Shown here: one piece after another, positions 19,784 through 29,992 of the stretch
Layout: each line of letters starts with the position of its first letter
How positions within the stretch are numbered: position 1 is the first letter of the stretch
IMG/VR virus record: IMGVR_UViG_3300030108_001246
Coordinates: 1-33,797 of that record
DNA from: a virus
Length of the DNA stretch: 33,797 nucleotides
Strand: one strand, 5' to 3'
Made by a program: the position numbers and the translations under genes
Notes under the pieces: generated by a model
Told to the model about the DNA's origin: nothing
Databases searched by the model: none
The model's input: the letters and a program-made list of their open reading frames with translations, nothing else

Positions 19784-22729
19784 TTATCTACTATTCGCTT
19801 CTATACCATTTAACACTTCTCGTGCAGAAGTAGGTTTAGGTACATCAAATTCTGATTCATTTCTTCCTGCTCTTGTATCCACATCAAAAAATATAAAGTC
19901 TGTCTTTTGATCAAAAATTATTCTTCCTAATGTTTGTATTGCTGCTGAATGAGTAGGCGATAGTTTTGAAGCTTTTGCCATCGCTGCAAGTTTATCAGGA
20001 TCTATTAGTCCTTGTACCATGGCGTCTTGTCTTTGTCGACCTGTTAGCTTGTTAACAAATGTTAAAATTCTTCCTGGACGAGTAAACACACCAACAACAC
20101 TTCTTGCAAAAGTTTCTATTAAATTAGTTTGCTCTTTTGCTCTTTGAGGACTAACGTCTGTTAGTGCTGGTTTTAATGCTGTTAGTGTTGTTTCTAAATT
20201 TTTTACATACTGACTTCCAAATGTAGCAATAAGTTTATCTCTATTTTGTCGTACATAAGGTTGTAATAATTCTATATTAGGGATAGATATATTACCTCTT
20301 TGTATTACACGCTGTTGAGCTGGATCAAACATATCTTTATAAATTAATGCTTTAAAAGTTTTTAATAAACTTGCATTTCCTTTTATATATGGAAAAGCTT
20401 TTAAAAAAGGTGATATCTCATCTGGTTGCCAAATTGTTTTAAATAACTGTTCTGGTTTATCTAATGTTCCTCCAGCTAATCTTAATTCTTTTTCTATAGC
20501 TTTTTTTGCAACATTTTTCTCTGTTTGAATTTTTATTAATTCATTTGCAAAGTTTTCTACAGATCCAGAGTTTAAGACCCTCTTTTGTTCTGTAGTTAAG
20601 TATTCATCGAATACTGTTTTATAATTTTGTAAAAAGTTTTTGTGAGCTTGTTGGTTTATAGTGGTAATTTCACCATCTCTATTTCTTTTTACTACGGTAT
20701 CGAGCCATTCTTTACGAATTCGATCACCAATAAATTCAACCACATCTGCATTTTCTGGTCTATCTTTTAATTCATTTGCAACTTCTAATACTGCTGTTTT
20801 ACCTTTTTTATCTGGTTTAAATAAAACACTAAAAACAGCTTCAGGGTTATCAGATTTTCTTATTTTAGCGATAGCAGAAACTTTTGCGTTTCTATACTTC
20901 GATGCAAAATCAGCAAAATTATCATCTAGTTCTTTTAGTTTTAAAGCAATATCTTCTGGAGCCCCTTTACGATTTAATATTCTTGCACGAGCATCTTCTA
21001 AAGATTTTACTAACTTACTTAAAGTTTCTGGATAAGGAGAATCTACTCCTGATTTTGCTTTTACATAAGCACTTCTTTCTAATCGTCTTAAGTCTCTTAA
21101 GTTTTCATTTAATGTTCTTAACGATATAGTTTTTACACCTATCGCTCCACCTTTTTCACTGGTAACAAAAGAATTATAAATTGTGTCTATTAAATCTTTT
21201 TCTGCTTTATTTACAAAAGGTCTATCTTTAAATGTGTTTCTTAATTTTACAACTTCTTGAGCTAACTCAGATGGTTTTATTGCACCTGTACCTTGAACTA
21301 CAGAATCTAAACTTACACCTGTTTTTGCTGACCATTCTTTATATAAGTTTTCATATCCCTCGTCAAATTGTTTTGCTATAATTTCATATGAGTTATCAAA
21401 CGAACTTTTAACAGCCTCACCGATTTTAGTGCCATCAGCCATACCTTTTGGTAAGTTTACTAGTTCATTTATACTAGTGTCAAGATCAGCTAATTTAGAA
21501 TTAATATTATTGTTTAATGTTGCCATATTAGCTTCAAAAGTTTTTGAGGCTTCTTTTTGAACTTTTTCTCCAAATTCTAATAATGTGTTTTCGCTTATAC
21601 CTTTATTAGTATCAATACCTCGTCCCATTTGCTTTTCTAATAAAGTTTTTGCTGCTAATTGATTCGTAAAACTTGGCTCTAAAATTGCTGAACCTGTTTC
21701 TAAATTAGGTGCTGTAGCAATATTTGCTTCTTCTTTAGCTAATTTTCCTGCAAGGCTTGCCATTTGAGTTTTTTCAAAAAGGTTTAAACTTGGATCATCT
21801 ATTGCTGCTTTTGTTATTTGAGCAGAAGTAGGCACTATTTCTGTTTGATCTGCAAGTTTTGCAGAAGGACTTTTTATGTAACTTTCGTATGCTTTTAAAA
21901 AACTTTCTTCATCTAAATCAAAACGTAACCCTTTTGGTGCTAATCCTAAAACAGATAATATAGGCTTTCCAATTTTATATAAAAGTAAACCCCCTGCACC
22001 TCCTAATGCACTCCATGTTGTAGTATTTAAAGCTGTTTTAAAAAGATCATCATCTGTTACATCAGGTGATACAGCTCCCATTGATCTTGCAGTTTTAAGT
22101 CTTATAAGCTCTGCTACAAACGCAGAGGATGCAGCATAACTTAAATTTCCAATACCAGTTCTTCCTGCTGGTGCAAATCTTGCTGCTAAAATAGATCCTG
22201 CAATTTCTGATGCAATAGTTGGTACATCTCCTGAAAGATCTGATATATCTCCTGAAAGATCTGATAAAACGCCTACTTTATCAATAACATTATATTTACC
22301 TTGTTCTTCAGGATCTTTATATTCTAACCGACCACTTTGTGGACCAATTCTTAATTCGAAATTATAATCATCTGTAATTAATCCTTTTTCTTTATAATAA
22401 TTTTTTAATTGAAAAAGAACATTCTTTTTTTGAGACTCAGGATCAGATACTTGACCAAAACTAATTAAAGAACGTACAATGTCTGGTGCTCCTTTATTTA
22501 ACACTCCAGCGTTTGCCATTAATAGTTCAGTATCGCTACCAGTAGTTAAACCTGTATCTTCTATTATTTCTTGTCCTACTGCACCACCCTGTCCTGGATC
22601 AAGAATTCCTCTTCTTTCTAAGTATGGGGCTGGAGCAGTTGGAAGACCCTCATACGTTTTAAACTGATTACTAGCATTAACTAATCTTGTTTTTTCTGCA
22701 TCTTTAAATAATTCGTCAAGTACGCTCAT
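19784..22729 (-). CDS. Large putative internal virion/ejection protein (981 aa)
   Basis: Mostly helical with long coiled-coil parts (residues about 385-425 and 560-700), a Gly/Ala-rich hydrophobic stretch near 245-275 (WSALGGAGGLLLYKIGKPIL) that could be membrane-active, and no enzymatic motif I recognise; in particular, no lytic transglycosylase Glu motif is obvious. Size, helical content, low cysteine content and position after the tail genes suggest an internal core protein ejected with the DNA, analogous to T7 gp15/gp16 in position. The ATG overlaps the previous stop (TAATG). Contains a 7-residue duplication (SDLSGDI/SDLSGDV). Confidence 0.6.
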   Translation of the reverse strand: MSVLDELFKDAEKTRLVNASNQFKTYEGLPTAPAPYLERRGILDPGQGGAVGQEIIEDTGLTTGSDTELLMANAGVLNKGAPDIVRSLISFGQVSDPESQKKNVLFQLKNYYKEKGLITDDYNFELRIGPQSGRLEYKDPEEQGKYNVIDKVGVLSDLSGDISDLSGDVPTIASEIAGSILAARFAPAGRTGIGNLSYAASSAFVAELIRLKTARSMGAVSPDVTDDDLFKTALNTTTWSALGGAGGLLLYKIGKPILSVLGLAPKGLRFDLDEESFLKAYESYIKSPSAKLADQTEIVPTSAQITKAAIDDPSLNLFEKTQMASLAGKLAKEEANIATAPNLETGSAILEPSFTNQLAAKTLLEKQMGRGIDTNKGISENTLLEFGEKVQKEASKTFEANMATLNNNINSKLADLDTSINELVNLPKGMADGTKIGEAVKSSFDNSYEIIAKQFDEGYENLYKEWSAKTGVSLDSVVQGTGAIKPSELAQEVVKLRNTFKDRPFVNKAEKDLIDTIYNSFVTSEKGGAIGVKTISLRTLNENLRDLRRLERSAYVKAKSGVDSPYPETLSKLVKSLEDARARILNRKGAPEDIALKLKELDDNFADFASKYRNAKVSAIAKIRKSDNPEAVFSVLFKPDKKGKTAVLEVANELKDRPENADVVEFIGDRIRKEWLDTVVKRNRDGEITTINQQAHKNFLQNYKTVFDEYLTTEQKRVLNSGSVENFANELIKIQTEKNVAKKAIEKELRLAGGTLDKPEQLFKTIWQPDEISPFLKAFPYIKGNASLLKTFKALIYKDMFDPAQQRVIQRGNISIPNIELLQPYVRQNRDKLIATFGSQYVKNLETTLTALKPALTDVSPQRAKEQTNLIETFARSVVGVFTRPGRILTFVNKLTGRQRQDAMVQGLIDPDKLAAMAKASKLSPTHSAAIQTLGRIIFDQKTDFIFFDVDTRAGRNESEFDVPKPTSAREVLNGIEANSR
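22226..22266 (-). repeat. 21-bp-period direct repeat inside the 981-aa gene
   Basis: Two identical 20-base copies (22226-22245 and 22247-22266) spaced 21 bases encode the repeated heptad SDLSGD(I/V). The near identity at DNA level suggests a recent slippage duplication that keeps the frame. Confidence 0.85.
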
Positions 22730-25263
22730 TATTCTATTCCTAATATCTCTTTGACTTTTTCTTTATCTTCAGCATTTAAACCGTTTATTAATTCCTTACT
22801 ATCTGTTTTTAATTTTTCTATTGCTTCTATAATTTCTGGGGTTTGAGTTGGTAAACCACTTAAAGCAGAGATTTGTGAGCCTATATTTTTTATTTTATTT
22901 GCAACTGTAGAAATAGCATTAGTGCTACCTATAATAGTGTTTTGATCTCCACCAGCATTAGTATTATTATGCATTTGCTGATACTTATCAAAAGACTGAT
23001 AACTTAGTCCATGATCAGTAAAATCTGTCTTACCTACAAATAATCGTTTATGTAAATTTGGAGAAACACCTTTCATTAAATTTTTAACCAATTTTATCGG
23101 ATCATGAATATATTCACTTTCATTAACATCAGGATTTCTTTTCTTTTCCATAGCAAGTGTTTCATTTAAAGAAGACTGTATTGCAACACCAAGATTATTA
23201 TTTGCTAAATTAATTGCTGCATTTACACCTTTCTTTAATCTATCAGGATTAGTAAAAAATGCATTTTCTGATAGATCTTCACCACCTAATGTTCTTAATG
23301 CAGCAGCAACGTCTTTATCAGTTAATTTTCCTGTTTCACGGCTACCTGCTAATGCATAAGCATAATCCATTACAGCAGACATTAAATTTTGATTTTGTCC
23401 TGCTGCTGTTTTAAGTGCTTTAAAAGTTTCTGCTGTACGACCACTATTAGTACCAATTAAATTATCAATATTTTGTGCTGAATAACGTGCTTGATCATCT
23501 CGAGATATCCCACTAAAATTCCTTATCTGAACACTAAGACCCTCTATTGCATTACCAAATCTTTGAAATAAACCAACTGCTTGTTCTCCTTGTGGTTTTG
23601 CAAGGTTCTGAAGAATTGCGTCACCAATATAAACAGCTCGAACAAAATTAAATTGTCTATTTTTTAAATCTTTAATTTGTTGTTCTTTTTTTAATCCTCC
23701 TAACCCATCTTTTCCTATTGGACCACTATAAAAACTACCGTCTGGTGCAAGATAACTACCCATTGATACTGTTGTAGTAAGCTTACTTATACGCCCCTCT
23801 GTTTCTGCAATTTCTCTATTTATAGTATTTAAATCTCTTCCTGCCTCACCCATTTGAACAGATTTCTTTTCTCTTTTTAATGTATTTAAATTATCTTGTT
23901 CTTTTCTTAAAGCAGTTCTATTATCTGGTTTAGTAACAGAAGTTAATTTTTCTAATCTATTTTCAAAAACTTGTAATTTTGCTTGATCTTCATCACTTAA
24001 TGTACCACCTTTTGTTTTTAGTTTTGTTATTTCGTCTACTAAAATATGAAGTTCTGATTTTGGTTTAGTATCTTCTATTTTTAAATTAGGTGTTCCAGTA
24101 AATAATTCATTGGGTTTTAATTTATTCTTAAACCCTTGCATAGTATATGTTTTACTAGGATCATAGTTACCCCAACCTAATGTAGGATATAAATCTTTAT
24201 ACTGATTAAACTGAGCTTCTGTATTAAATTGTATATCGTTTGTTACTATATCTGCAGCTTTGATACCTGATGCTTCTATTCCATTTTCTTTAGCTAATGC
24301 ATAAATATGTTCTGGTACTCTATCTAAAGGTATTCCTTTAAAATAATTTTGATTTTTTTGCATTGCTACAAACAGATCACTTCTTACATCTTTATCAAAA
24401 GTATTTACTGTTTTTGTAATCATCTCTCCGAAATTTTTCGCTTTTGCTTCATCAAGTTTATCTCTATCTAAAAGGATTTTAGCTAAATCCATTCCTAATT
24501 TAGTTGTATTTTTTACTTTATTTTCTTTATAAGTAGCATATTTAGTTGCCATTGCTTTTCTAGATTTTTCATCTTCTTTATAAAGATTAAAAGCTAATTT
24601 ATTTAAAACAAGGTCTTCGCCACGTTGTTCTTTTTTCTTTGCTTTTGCAGCAACACCTCCTGCAGCAAATGCAGTACCTAATGTTTGTAAAGGTGTTTCT
24701 CCTGCCTTTGGTTGTTTTAATAAAGACGCACCTATTGCAAGTGCAGCATCAGCCCATGCAGGTGTTTTTTCTTCTTTCGCTACTCCAAAAAATTTATTTA
24801 CTTCTGCTTTTGCATCTTCAGGAGTAGTTTTTTCATTTATAAGTTTTTGGTACATTTTATCAGCACCATCGTCTTCTGATAGTTTAGTTAATGCTCCCAT
24901 TATTTTTGAAATATCTCCACTACCATCGTATAAACCTGTTAAATTAGAATCAACTTTTTCTTTATTATCTGTTGCTAAACTCGATACGTCAGGTTTAGTT
25001 TTTGTAAATAGACCTTCTGATATAACAGCCCCACCTATTTTTTTAGCGTCTTCTCGATTAACATCATTAAAAGAAGAATTACCTAAAACATTACGATCTA
25101 TACTCATATTACTAGGTAGATTATTAACATTAGGCTTTACAAAATTATTAGCACTTAAACTCATATTAGTTGGTATGCTTGTAAGACCCCCACCTTGACT
25201 CATGAACCGTGATCCAGGTACTTTAAATAATGGATTTCTTATTCGATTTAAAATATCACTCAT
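22729..25263 (-). CDS. Large putative internal virion protein (844 aa)
   Basis: Long, largely helical, Lys/Asn/Gln-rich. The N-terminal 120 residues are low-complexity (MSQGGGLTSIPTNMSLSANN); a hydrophobic Ala/Gly stretch occurs near 175-210 (ADAALAIGASLLKQ, GTAFAAGGVAAKA); a coiled coil spans about 420-500; and the C-terminal half has conserved-looking segments (AVMDYAYALAGSRETGKLTD). No catalytic motif seen. Position between a tail-adjacent gene and the 981-aa gene suggests an ejected or core virion protein. The ATG overlaps the upstream stop (ATGA). Confidence 0.6.
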   Translation of the reverse strand: MSDILNRIRNPLFKVPGSRFMSQGGGLTSIPTNMSLSANNFVKPNVNNLPSNMSIDRNVLGNSSFNDVNREDAKKIGGAVISEGLFTKTKPDVSSLATDNKEKVDSNLTGLYDGSGDISKIMGALTKLSEDDGADKMYQKLINEKTTPEDAKAEVNKFFGVAKEEKTPAWADAALAIGASLLKQPKAGETPLQTLGTAFAAGGVAAKAKKKEQRGEDLVLNKLAFNLYKEDEKSRKAMATKYATYKENKVKNTTKLGMDLAKILLDRDKLDEAKAKNFGEMITKTVNTFDKDVRSDLFVAMQKNQNYFKGIPLDRVPEHIYALAKENGIEASGIKAADIVTNDIQFNTEAQFNQYKDLYPTLGWGNYDPSKTYTMQGFKNKLKPNELFTGTPNLKIEDTKPKSELHILVDEITKLKTKGGTLSDEDQAKLQVFENRLEKLTSVTKPDNRTALRKEQDNLNTLKREKKSVQMGEAGRDLNTINREIAETEGRISKLTTTVSMGSYLAPDGSFYSGPIGKDGLGGLKKEQQIKDLKNRQFNFVRAVYIGDAILQNLAKPQGEQAVGLFQRFGNAIEGLSVQIRNFSGISRDDQARYSAQNIDNLIGTNSGRTAETFKALKTAAGQNQNLMSAVMDYAYALAGSRETGKLTDKDVAAALRTLGGEDLSENAFFTNPDRLKKGVNAAINLANNNLGVAIQSSLNETLAMEKKRNPDVNESEYIHDPIKLVKNLMKGVSPNLHKRLFVGKTDFTDHGLSYQSFDKYQQMHNNTNAGGDQNTIIGSTNAISTVANKIKNIGSQISALSGLPTQTPEIIEAIEKLKTDSKELINGLNAEDKEKVKEILGIE

Positions 25264-26207
25264 GATTTTACCAATGATTGAAACATATTATTTCCACTAA
25301 ATATTCCAGTATTATTAGTATTATTTGAAAATGGTCTATAACCTAACTGTCCTGCTAATCCTAATCCAGTTGCTGCTACACCACCAATCTGAGAAAGTAA
25401 TGATGGAGTAGGTGCTGTTGTTGCAGTTACTGTTTGGGAAGAACTAGGAACACCTCTTAATAGATCACTAAAGAATCCTAACCTTTGGAAAGGTTCATAC
25501 TGTTGTTGTAAATCTGTTTGTCTTTGTGCATCAAGAGTTGCTTGAGCCATACCTTGTTTTAATGATCCTATACCTAATAGATTAGCTACGTCTTGTTGGT
25601 TTAATTGCTGTGTTAACGCACCTAAACCTGCCTGTTGACCTGCAAGCTGTCCCATTAAACTTTTTTCTCTTATTTGAGCATCAGCTAAATTTCTTGCTTG
25701 TTGTAAAGCTGATTCATATCCTGCTGCTCTTAACTGACCAGATTGTTGACCTATTCTATCAAGCGTATCTCCTGCAAGTAAAGCACTTGTAATACCTGCT
25801 CTTGAACCACCAAACGCACCTGAGCCAACAATATTTCCTGCGAGTTGATTTTGAGCCTGAGCCCCTTGTCTTAATAAATCTTTTTCTGTAGCTTTTATAA
25901 CCTCCTCTGTATAAGGATTCATAAACTGAGAAATTTGATCTGCACTATAAGCTTCAGCTACTCCTGGTTTATCAAACTGAGTGCTAATAGTTGAAGTTGC
26001 TTCATCTAAAAAAGGCTGGAACTTACCAATACCTTCTGATGTCATCTTCATTGCATCTATTTGCTCTGGTGTAAAACCTGCTATTTGAATATCTGGTATA
26101 TCTACTGGTATATCTGCAAGATCATAGCCTGAAGCTAATAGCTTACGAATATAATCCTCCATAAATGGAGCTTGTCGATTTATTACGGTTTGTTCAGTTG
26201 TTGCCAT
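25260..26207 (-). CDS. Putative virion/ejection protein (315 aa), Gln/Ala-rich
   Basis: Begins MATTEQTVINRQAPFMEDYI. Contains IAGFTPEQIDAMKM, QISQFMNPYTEEVIKATEKD and GNIVGSGAFGGSRAGIT, a set of segments that I recall from uncultured marine phage proteins in the tail or core region. Residues 150-230 are rich in Gln and Ala with coiled-coil character. The start overlaps the previous stop, with GAGGAT upstream. No enzymatic motif. Confidence 0.6.
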   Translation of the reverse strand: MATTEQTVINRQAPFMEDYIRKLLASGYDLADIPVDIPDIQIAGFTPEQIDAMKMTSEGIGKFQPFLDEATSTISTQFDKPGVAEAYSADQISQFMNPYTEEVIKATEKDLLRQGAQAQNQLAGNIVGSGAFGGSRAGITSALLAGDTLDRIGQQSGQLRAAGYESALQQARNLADAQIREKSLMGQLAGQQAGLGALTQQLNQQDVANLLGIGSLKQGMAQATLDAQRQTDLQQQYEPFQRLGFFSDLLRGVPSSSQTVTATTAPTPSLLSQIGGVAATGLGLAGQLGYRPFSNNTNNTGIFSGNNMFQSLVKS

Positions 26208-27304
26208 TATGCCATCCTCGCATTTTGATCAGCTCTTCTTTCAAAAGCTCTCATTATTCCTTCCATAACTTTTGCTCCTCGATCAGGATTGTTACCACCT
26301 GTAGGATCAGCACCTGCTACTGCTTTTCCTGTTTGAACAAATTCAGTGTTAGAAAGTAATGTTGGTATTTTATCGTCTCTTGGACCTCCTGGACCAGTGA
26401 TGTACCCACCTGTATTTGCATTTAAAAACATTTTTCTTTGTAAAACATTATTTAATAATGCTTCATAATCTGGATTATAAAGTATATCTTCTTCTGTAGG
26501 ACGTAATTTTGTTCTTTCTATATTTAAAAGAGAATCTTTTGGTGGTCGAACAAGTTCAGGAGGTACGTCTGGGTTTTCTCCTCTTGCTAAAGCAGCATAA
26601 TAATTATCTACTATTTGTTGTTTTGATAAACCCTCTGCCTTTACCTCTGGTGGTTGAGCTAATTTTACGAGTTCTTCACCAAGTAAAGGACTTGCTCCTG
26701 CTACTAGAACTTGTGGTATCGTTGCACCTGCACCTGATAAAGCACCTGCTAATCCTGACGATAAAGTAGATGTTCCTGTTTGAAAAGCAGCAGGTGTAAA
26801 CTGTTGTCCGATACCTGATACTGAACCTAATGTTGGAATCCCTTTTGTAGCTGGATTCGTAAATGCTGCCTCTAATTCAGGTGCAACATACTTTCCACCT
26901 ACATAGGCAAGACCTGCATTTAGTAATGCTTGGTCTACTTTTTGACCTGCTGCTAACGATCCAAGACCAGAGCCTATTGCTCCTCCAATTCCTGGAGCAA
27001 TAATATTACCAACGATTGCACCAATGGTAGGTAAAAACTTTTTTAGTCCTTTAAAGAAAAACTCTGGCTGTCCTGTTACAGGATTTCTAGAGTTTAATTC
27101 ATTACCAACAATATAGCTTTCTGGGTTTTCAATACCTACAGCTTTCATTTGTTTAAATAAATTAGTTTTTAATTTTGGATTAGCATCTAAAACTTCTTTT
27201 GGTATTACTGTTTCGCCCTCTGAAGCGTGAACAATATAATTATCTTCGAAGCGACCTAAACTTGCTAATCCTGTAGCTACATTTTCTAGAGGTGCCATCA
27301 TCAT
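26207..27304 (-). CDS. Putative virion structural protein (365 aa) with Gly-rich hydrophobic segments
   Basis: The N-terminal part carries VHASEGETVIPKEVLDANPK and ESYIVGNELNSRNPVTGQPE, a pattern conserved in minor virion proteins of several marine phages. It is followed by Gly/Ala/Ile-rich stretches (IGAIVGNIIAPGIGGAIGSG) that could insert into a membrane, and a Pro-rich C-terminal half. A repeat of the theme GPGGPRDDKIPTLLSNTEFV lies near 310. Likely a core or ejected protein. AAGGTA precedes three consecutive ATG codons. Confidence 0.6.
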   Translation of the reverse strand: MMMAPLENVATGLASLGRFEDNYIVHASEGETVIPKEVLDANPKLKTNLFKQMKAVGIENPESYIVGNELNSRNPVTGQPEFFFKGLKKFLPTIGAIVGNIIAPGIGGAIGSGLGSLAAGQKVDQALLNAGLAYVGGKYVAPELEAAFTNPATKGIPTLGSVSGIGQQFTPAAFQTGTSTLSSGLAGALSGAGATIPQVLVAGASPLLGEELVKLAQPPEVKAEGLSKQQIVDNYYAALARGENPDVPPELVRPPKDSLLNIERTKLRPTEEDILYNPDYEALLNNVLQRKMFLNANTGGYITGPGGPRDDKIPTLLSNTEFVQTGKAVAGADPTGGNNPDRGAKVMEGIMRAFERRADQNARMA

Positions 27305-27353
27305 ATCAACATACCTTATTTTTTATTTTTTTACAATTCATTTTATCGATCCT

Positions 27354-27734
27354 TTATATTACAGTAGCACTCGTTGTTATTCTTGTTTTAGCAAATTCTT
27401 GTATACTTGCAACAACAGATAATCTATCATCATGTGCTGCTTCAACTTTTAATATTTCATTTTCATTTAATACAAGATCATTTGTTAATAATTCTATGGT
27501 TGTGTTTGCACTAACAGCTTTTGCTTTAAATATAGGTAAAGTATCTATAAGAACATCAATCGTTGAATCACTTCCACTATCATTACAAACAAGAATAGAA
27601 CTAACAACGGAAGCATTAAAATCTGCTGCTGATGGAACAGTATACAAATTTTGTGATCCACTGTTTGCACTAGTCAAATCTATTTTTGCACTTGTAAGAT
27701 TTTGTAAATATTGTGGTATACCGTTTACAAGCAT
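27354..27734 (-). CDS. Small structural protein, unknown function (126 aa)
   Basis: Beta-rich, Ser/Thr/Asn-rich sequence without cysteine clusters (MLVNGIPQYLQNLTSAKIDL, later VLIDTLPIFKAKAVSANTTI). It resembles a small jelly-roll or Ig-like virion protein. Its start overlaps the end of the 752-aa gene (GGGAAAAGATA upstream). Possibly a head-tail or tail decoration protein. Confidence 0.6.
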   Translation of the reverse strand: MLVNGIPQYLQNLTSAKIDLTSANSGSQNLYTVPSAADFNASVVSSILVCNDSGSDSTIDVLIDTLPIFKAKAVSANTTIELLTNDLVLNENEILKVEAAHDDRLSVVASIQEFAKTRITTSATVI

Positions 27735-29992
27735 TATCTTTTCCCATCTGGTCGCATATCAACACGAGGTGTACCTAATCTATATTTTACACCACTACCT
27801 GTTGCATCTATTCTTATTGCAAAAGATCGTCCTCGCACACGATAATTTATTTTATCTGTAAATTGTTCTATTGGTGTCGTTGTGCTTCTTGATGCATCGT
27901 TTGACTCTGTTTGCAAAAAATTACCTCCAGCTGAGTTTTTTGCTTTTAATGTAAAGGACACATTTGGTGTTGGGTTGTCTGACCCATTAAAACTTATATC
28001 TGGTAGCATTTGTTTTATTGATACAAACTTATCTCCATCGCCCATATCCATAGGAGCAGACTCTATAAACGAGGTCATGGGAGACCCATCATCATCATTT
28101 GTTAATTCGTGATTATATAAATAAGCAGAACCTGATGCTATTGGAAATGTTCTTATTCCACGATCTATCCAAGCATCTCTAGTTAATGTCCCATAATACC
28201 AAACTTTTTCTGCATAATTATAAACAACATAACCATTAACTGCTTGACTATCTGTTTTCGGATAAAACCAAATAATTTCACTAAACTCAGAATTTACTCC
28301 GACATGGACTTTATCTCTTTCATCAAAATTAAAATCTAAAAATACTTTGTCTCTTACTGTACATGGTAATTGTTGCGTGTTTCCTGCATAAATATAAAAC
28401 GTATCAACACCCATCCAAAACACAACATCGTCTACTGCTATAGCAGAAGCAGGACTCATAATTGTAATATTCTTAGATAATTCTTGAAGACCGAATGTAA
28501 ACGGTGGACCAATAAATTTCATTGCGTGTAATGTCTTATTTGTAAAAACAAGAATTTGTTGTTTCGTTTCTACTGCTTGCATAAAAGTTGATCCACCACC
28601 AAGTCTTAAATCACCTGCAGTATTTGTTGCTGTAGGAAAAAAGTCAACTGGATTTTCTTGTGAACTAAAACGAATGAGCAATGGGTCTTGTACACCGTCT
28701 CCTTGTTTTGTTGCAGTCTGTGTTGCATTATCCTCTGTAGGTCTTTGACCAAAACCATCGCATCCAAAAACTATAACATGACGATCTTGGTCAGATACTA
28801 AAACTTGTTTTGCAATGGTTGGTACGCTAGTTTCTCCAGAATAAGTTGATGTATCGCTTAATTCTTTTGCACGAACACCAAAACCAGTTGATTTTTTCCA
28901 ATAAAAAATAGCTCCATCACGTGGGTTTAAAATTAAATCTTCTCCAAAATTATCATGTGACCAAGTTCTTATTTGTGCTCCTGGTGTTCTAATAGCAGAG
29001 GGTTTTCCCCAACCTACAAAATCATCTGTCGCTGTGCCATTGCCTTTTGCTAAACGAACAAGCGTTCCATCTGCGTGAGAAGCAGCAACAGAAAAAGAGC
29101 TTGCATTTTGTGTAGAACTAGATGTACCCACTGGGTCAGTATTAGCATTCAAGCCAGTATGTCCACGAACAACGGTTAAATCATTAGTAGAAACACCAGT
29201 AACAAAAAGTAATTCTTTTTCAATTAATATTATGTCACCTGTGGCAATTTGATGTGTGGGATTTGAACTTGCTACCGTTAATGTAGTATCTGAATTAGTA
29301 AATGTACCACCTTCATTTATTGTTGTGGCTACTGCTCCATCGGTTGTACCACCCCATTGACCAGCACTCCAACCTGTACCACCAACAGTTGCGTCAAGAC
29401 CTGTGTTTATTTGAAAGTTTAAAGTAACACTTCCTGAACTTTTTGCTGAACCAGTTGTAGCAGAACTTGCAGTAACACCAACACTTATTCTAAATTGATT
29501 AGAGCTAAGAACTTCAATTATTTGATGTTCTGCATTTAATACTGAAGCTGTTATACCACCAACAGCCGCATCTGCATTAGATATTGTAACAAAATCGTTA
29601 ACATTTGCACCGTGTGCATTTACGTTTACAAGAACTGTTTGAAAAGTACTGTCAGTAGAATCAGATACTGTATTAGTTGTAAAACTTACACCAGTCGTAA
29701 CTGGGTCACCTCTTAAAGGAGTGATATCATTATAGCTACCACCTTCTTCTATATAATACTTTAGATGAGTACCAAGTCCTAAATAATCAGAACCATCAAG
29801 AGCAACCCAGTTGTGTAGCCTTCTTGCTGAACCTAAATAAGTATTTTCATTATGCTTTATCCATCCACCAAACTTTTCTGGGAAGCCATTGCGAAACCTT
29901 ACTTTATCACCATCGACATATCCTCCTTCGTTACTATAAGAAGTAACATCAGCTATAATTCCTGGTCTAAATTTTAAACTTGTATATGCCAT
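27734..29992 (-). CDS. Large tail/nozzle-like structural protein (752 aa)
   Basis: Begins MAYTSLKFRPGIIADVTSYS and continues YVDGDKVRFRNGFPEKFGGW, an N-terminus widespread in phage stabilisation or tail-hub proteins. Residues 251-290 (TGDIILIEKELLFVTG, then DLTVVRGHTGLNANTDPVGT) are the inserted beta domain common in phage tail proteins. The remaining sequence is beta-rich with repeated blade-like segments (VIVFGCDGFG, FWMGVDTFYIYAG, IIWFYPKTDS, MQAVETKQQILVFTNKT), consistent with a beta-propeller as in T7 gp12 or P22 gp10. It would form the tail tube end or close the portal. Not proven by homology here. Confidence 0.7.
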   Translation of the reverse strand: MAYTSLKFRPGIIADVTSYSNEGGYVDGDKVRFRNGFPEKFGGWIKHNENTYLGSARRLHNWVALDGSDYLGLGTHLKYYIEEGGSYNDITPLRGDPVTTGVSFTTNTVSDSTDSTFQTVLVNVNAHGANVNDFVTISNADAAVGGITASVLNAEHQIIEVLSSNQFRISVGVTASSATTGSAKSSGSVTLNFQINTGLDATVGGTGWSAGQWGGTTDGAVATTINEGGTFTNSDTTLTVASSNPTHQIATGDIILIEKELLFVTGVSTNDLTVVRGHTGLNANTDPVGTSSSTQNASSFSVAASHADGTLVRLAKGNGTATDDFVGWGKPSAIRTPGAQIRTWSHDNFGEDLILNPRDGAIFYWKKSTGFGVRAKELSDTSTYSGETSVPTIAKQVLVSDQDRHVIVFGCDGFGQRPTEDNATQTATKQGDGVQDPLLIRFSSQENPVDFFPTATNTAGDLRLGGGSTFMQAVETKQQILVFTNKTLHAMKFIGPPFTFGLQELSKNITIMSPASAIAVDDVVFWMGVDTFYIYAGNTQQLPCTVRDKVFLDFNFDERDKVHVGVNSEFSEIIWFYPKTDSQAVNGYVVYNYAEKVWYYGTLTRDAWIDRGIRTFPIASGSAYLYNHELTNDDDGSPMTSFIESAPMDMGDGDKFVSIKQMLPDISFNGSDNPTPNVSFTLKAKNSAGGNFLQTESNDASRSTTTPIEQFTDKINYRVRGRSFAIRIDATGSGVKYRLGTPRVDMRPDGKR

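Noticed and set aside
20661-21129. Long plus-strand open frames inside the 981-aa gene
   Set aside because: Antisense shadows rich in Leu, Ser and Phe, with no ribosome sites, covered by a well-formed gene on the minus strand.
27306-27341. 11-codon leftward frame with AAGGATCG upstream in the gap before the 365-aa gene
   Set aside because: Too short and Lys-rich from A-rich DNA; no other support.
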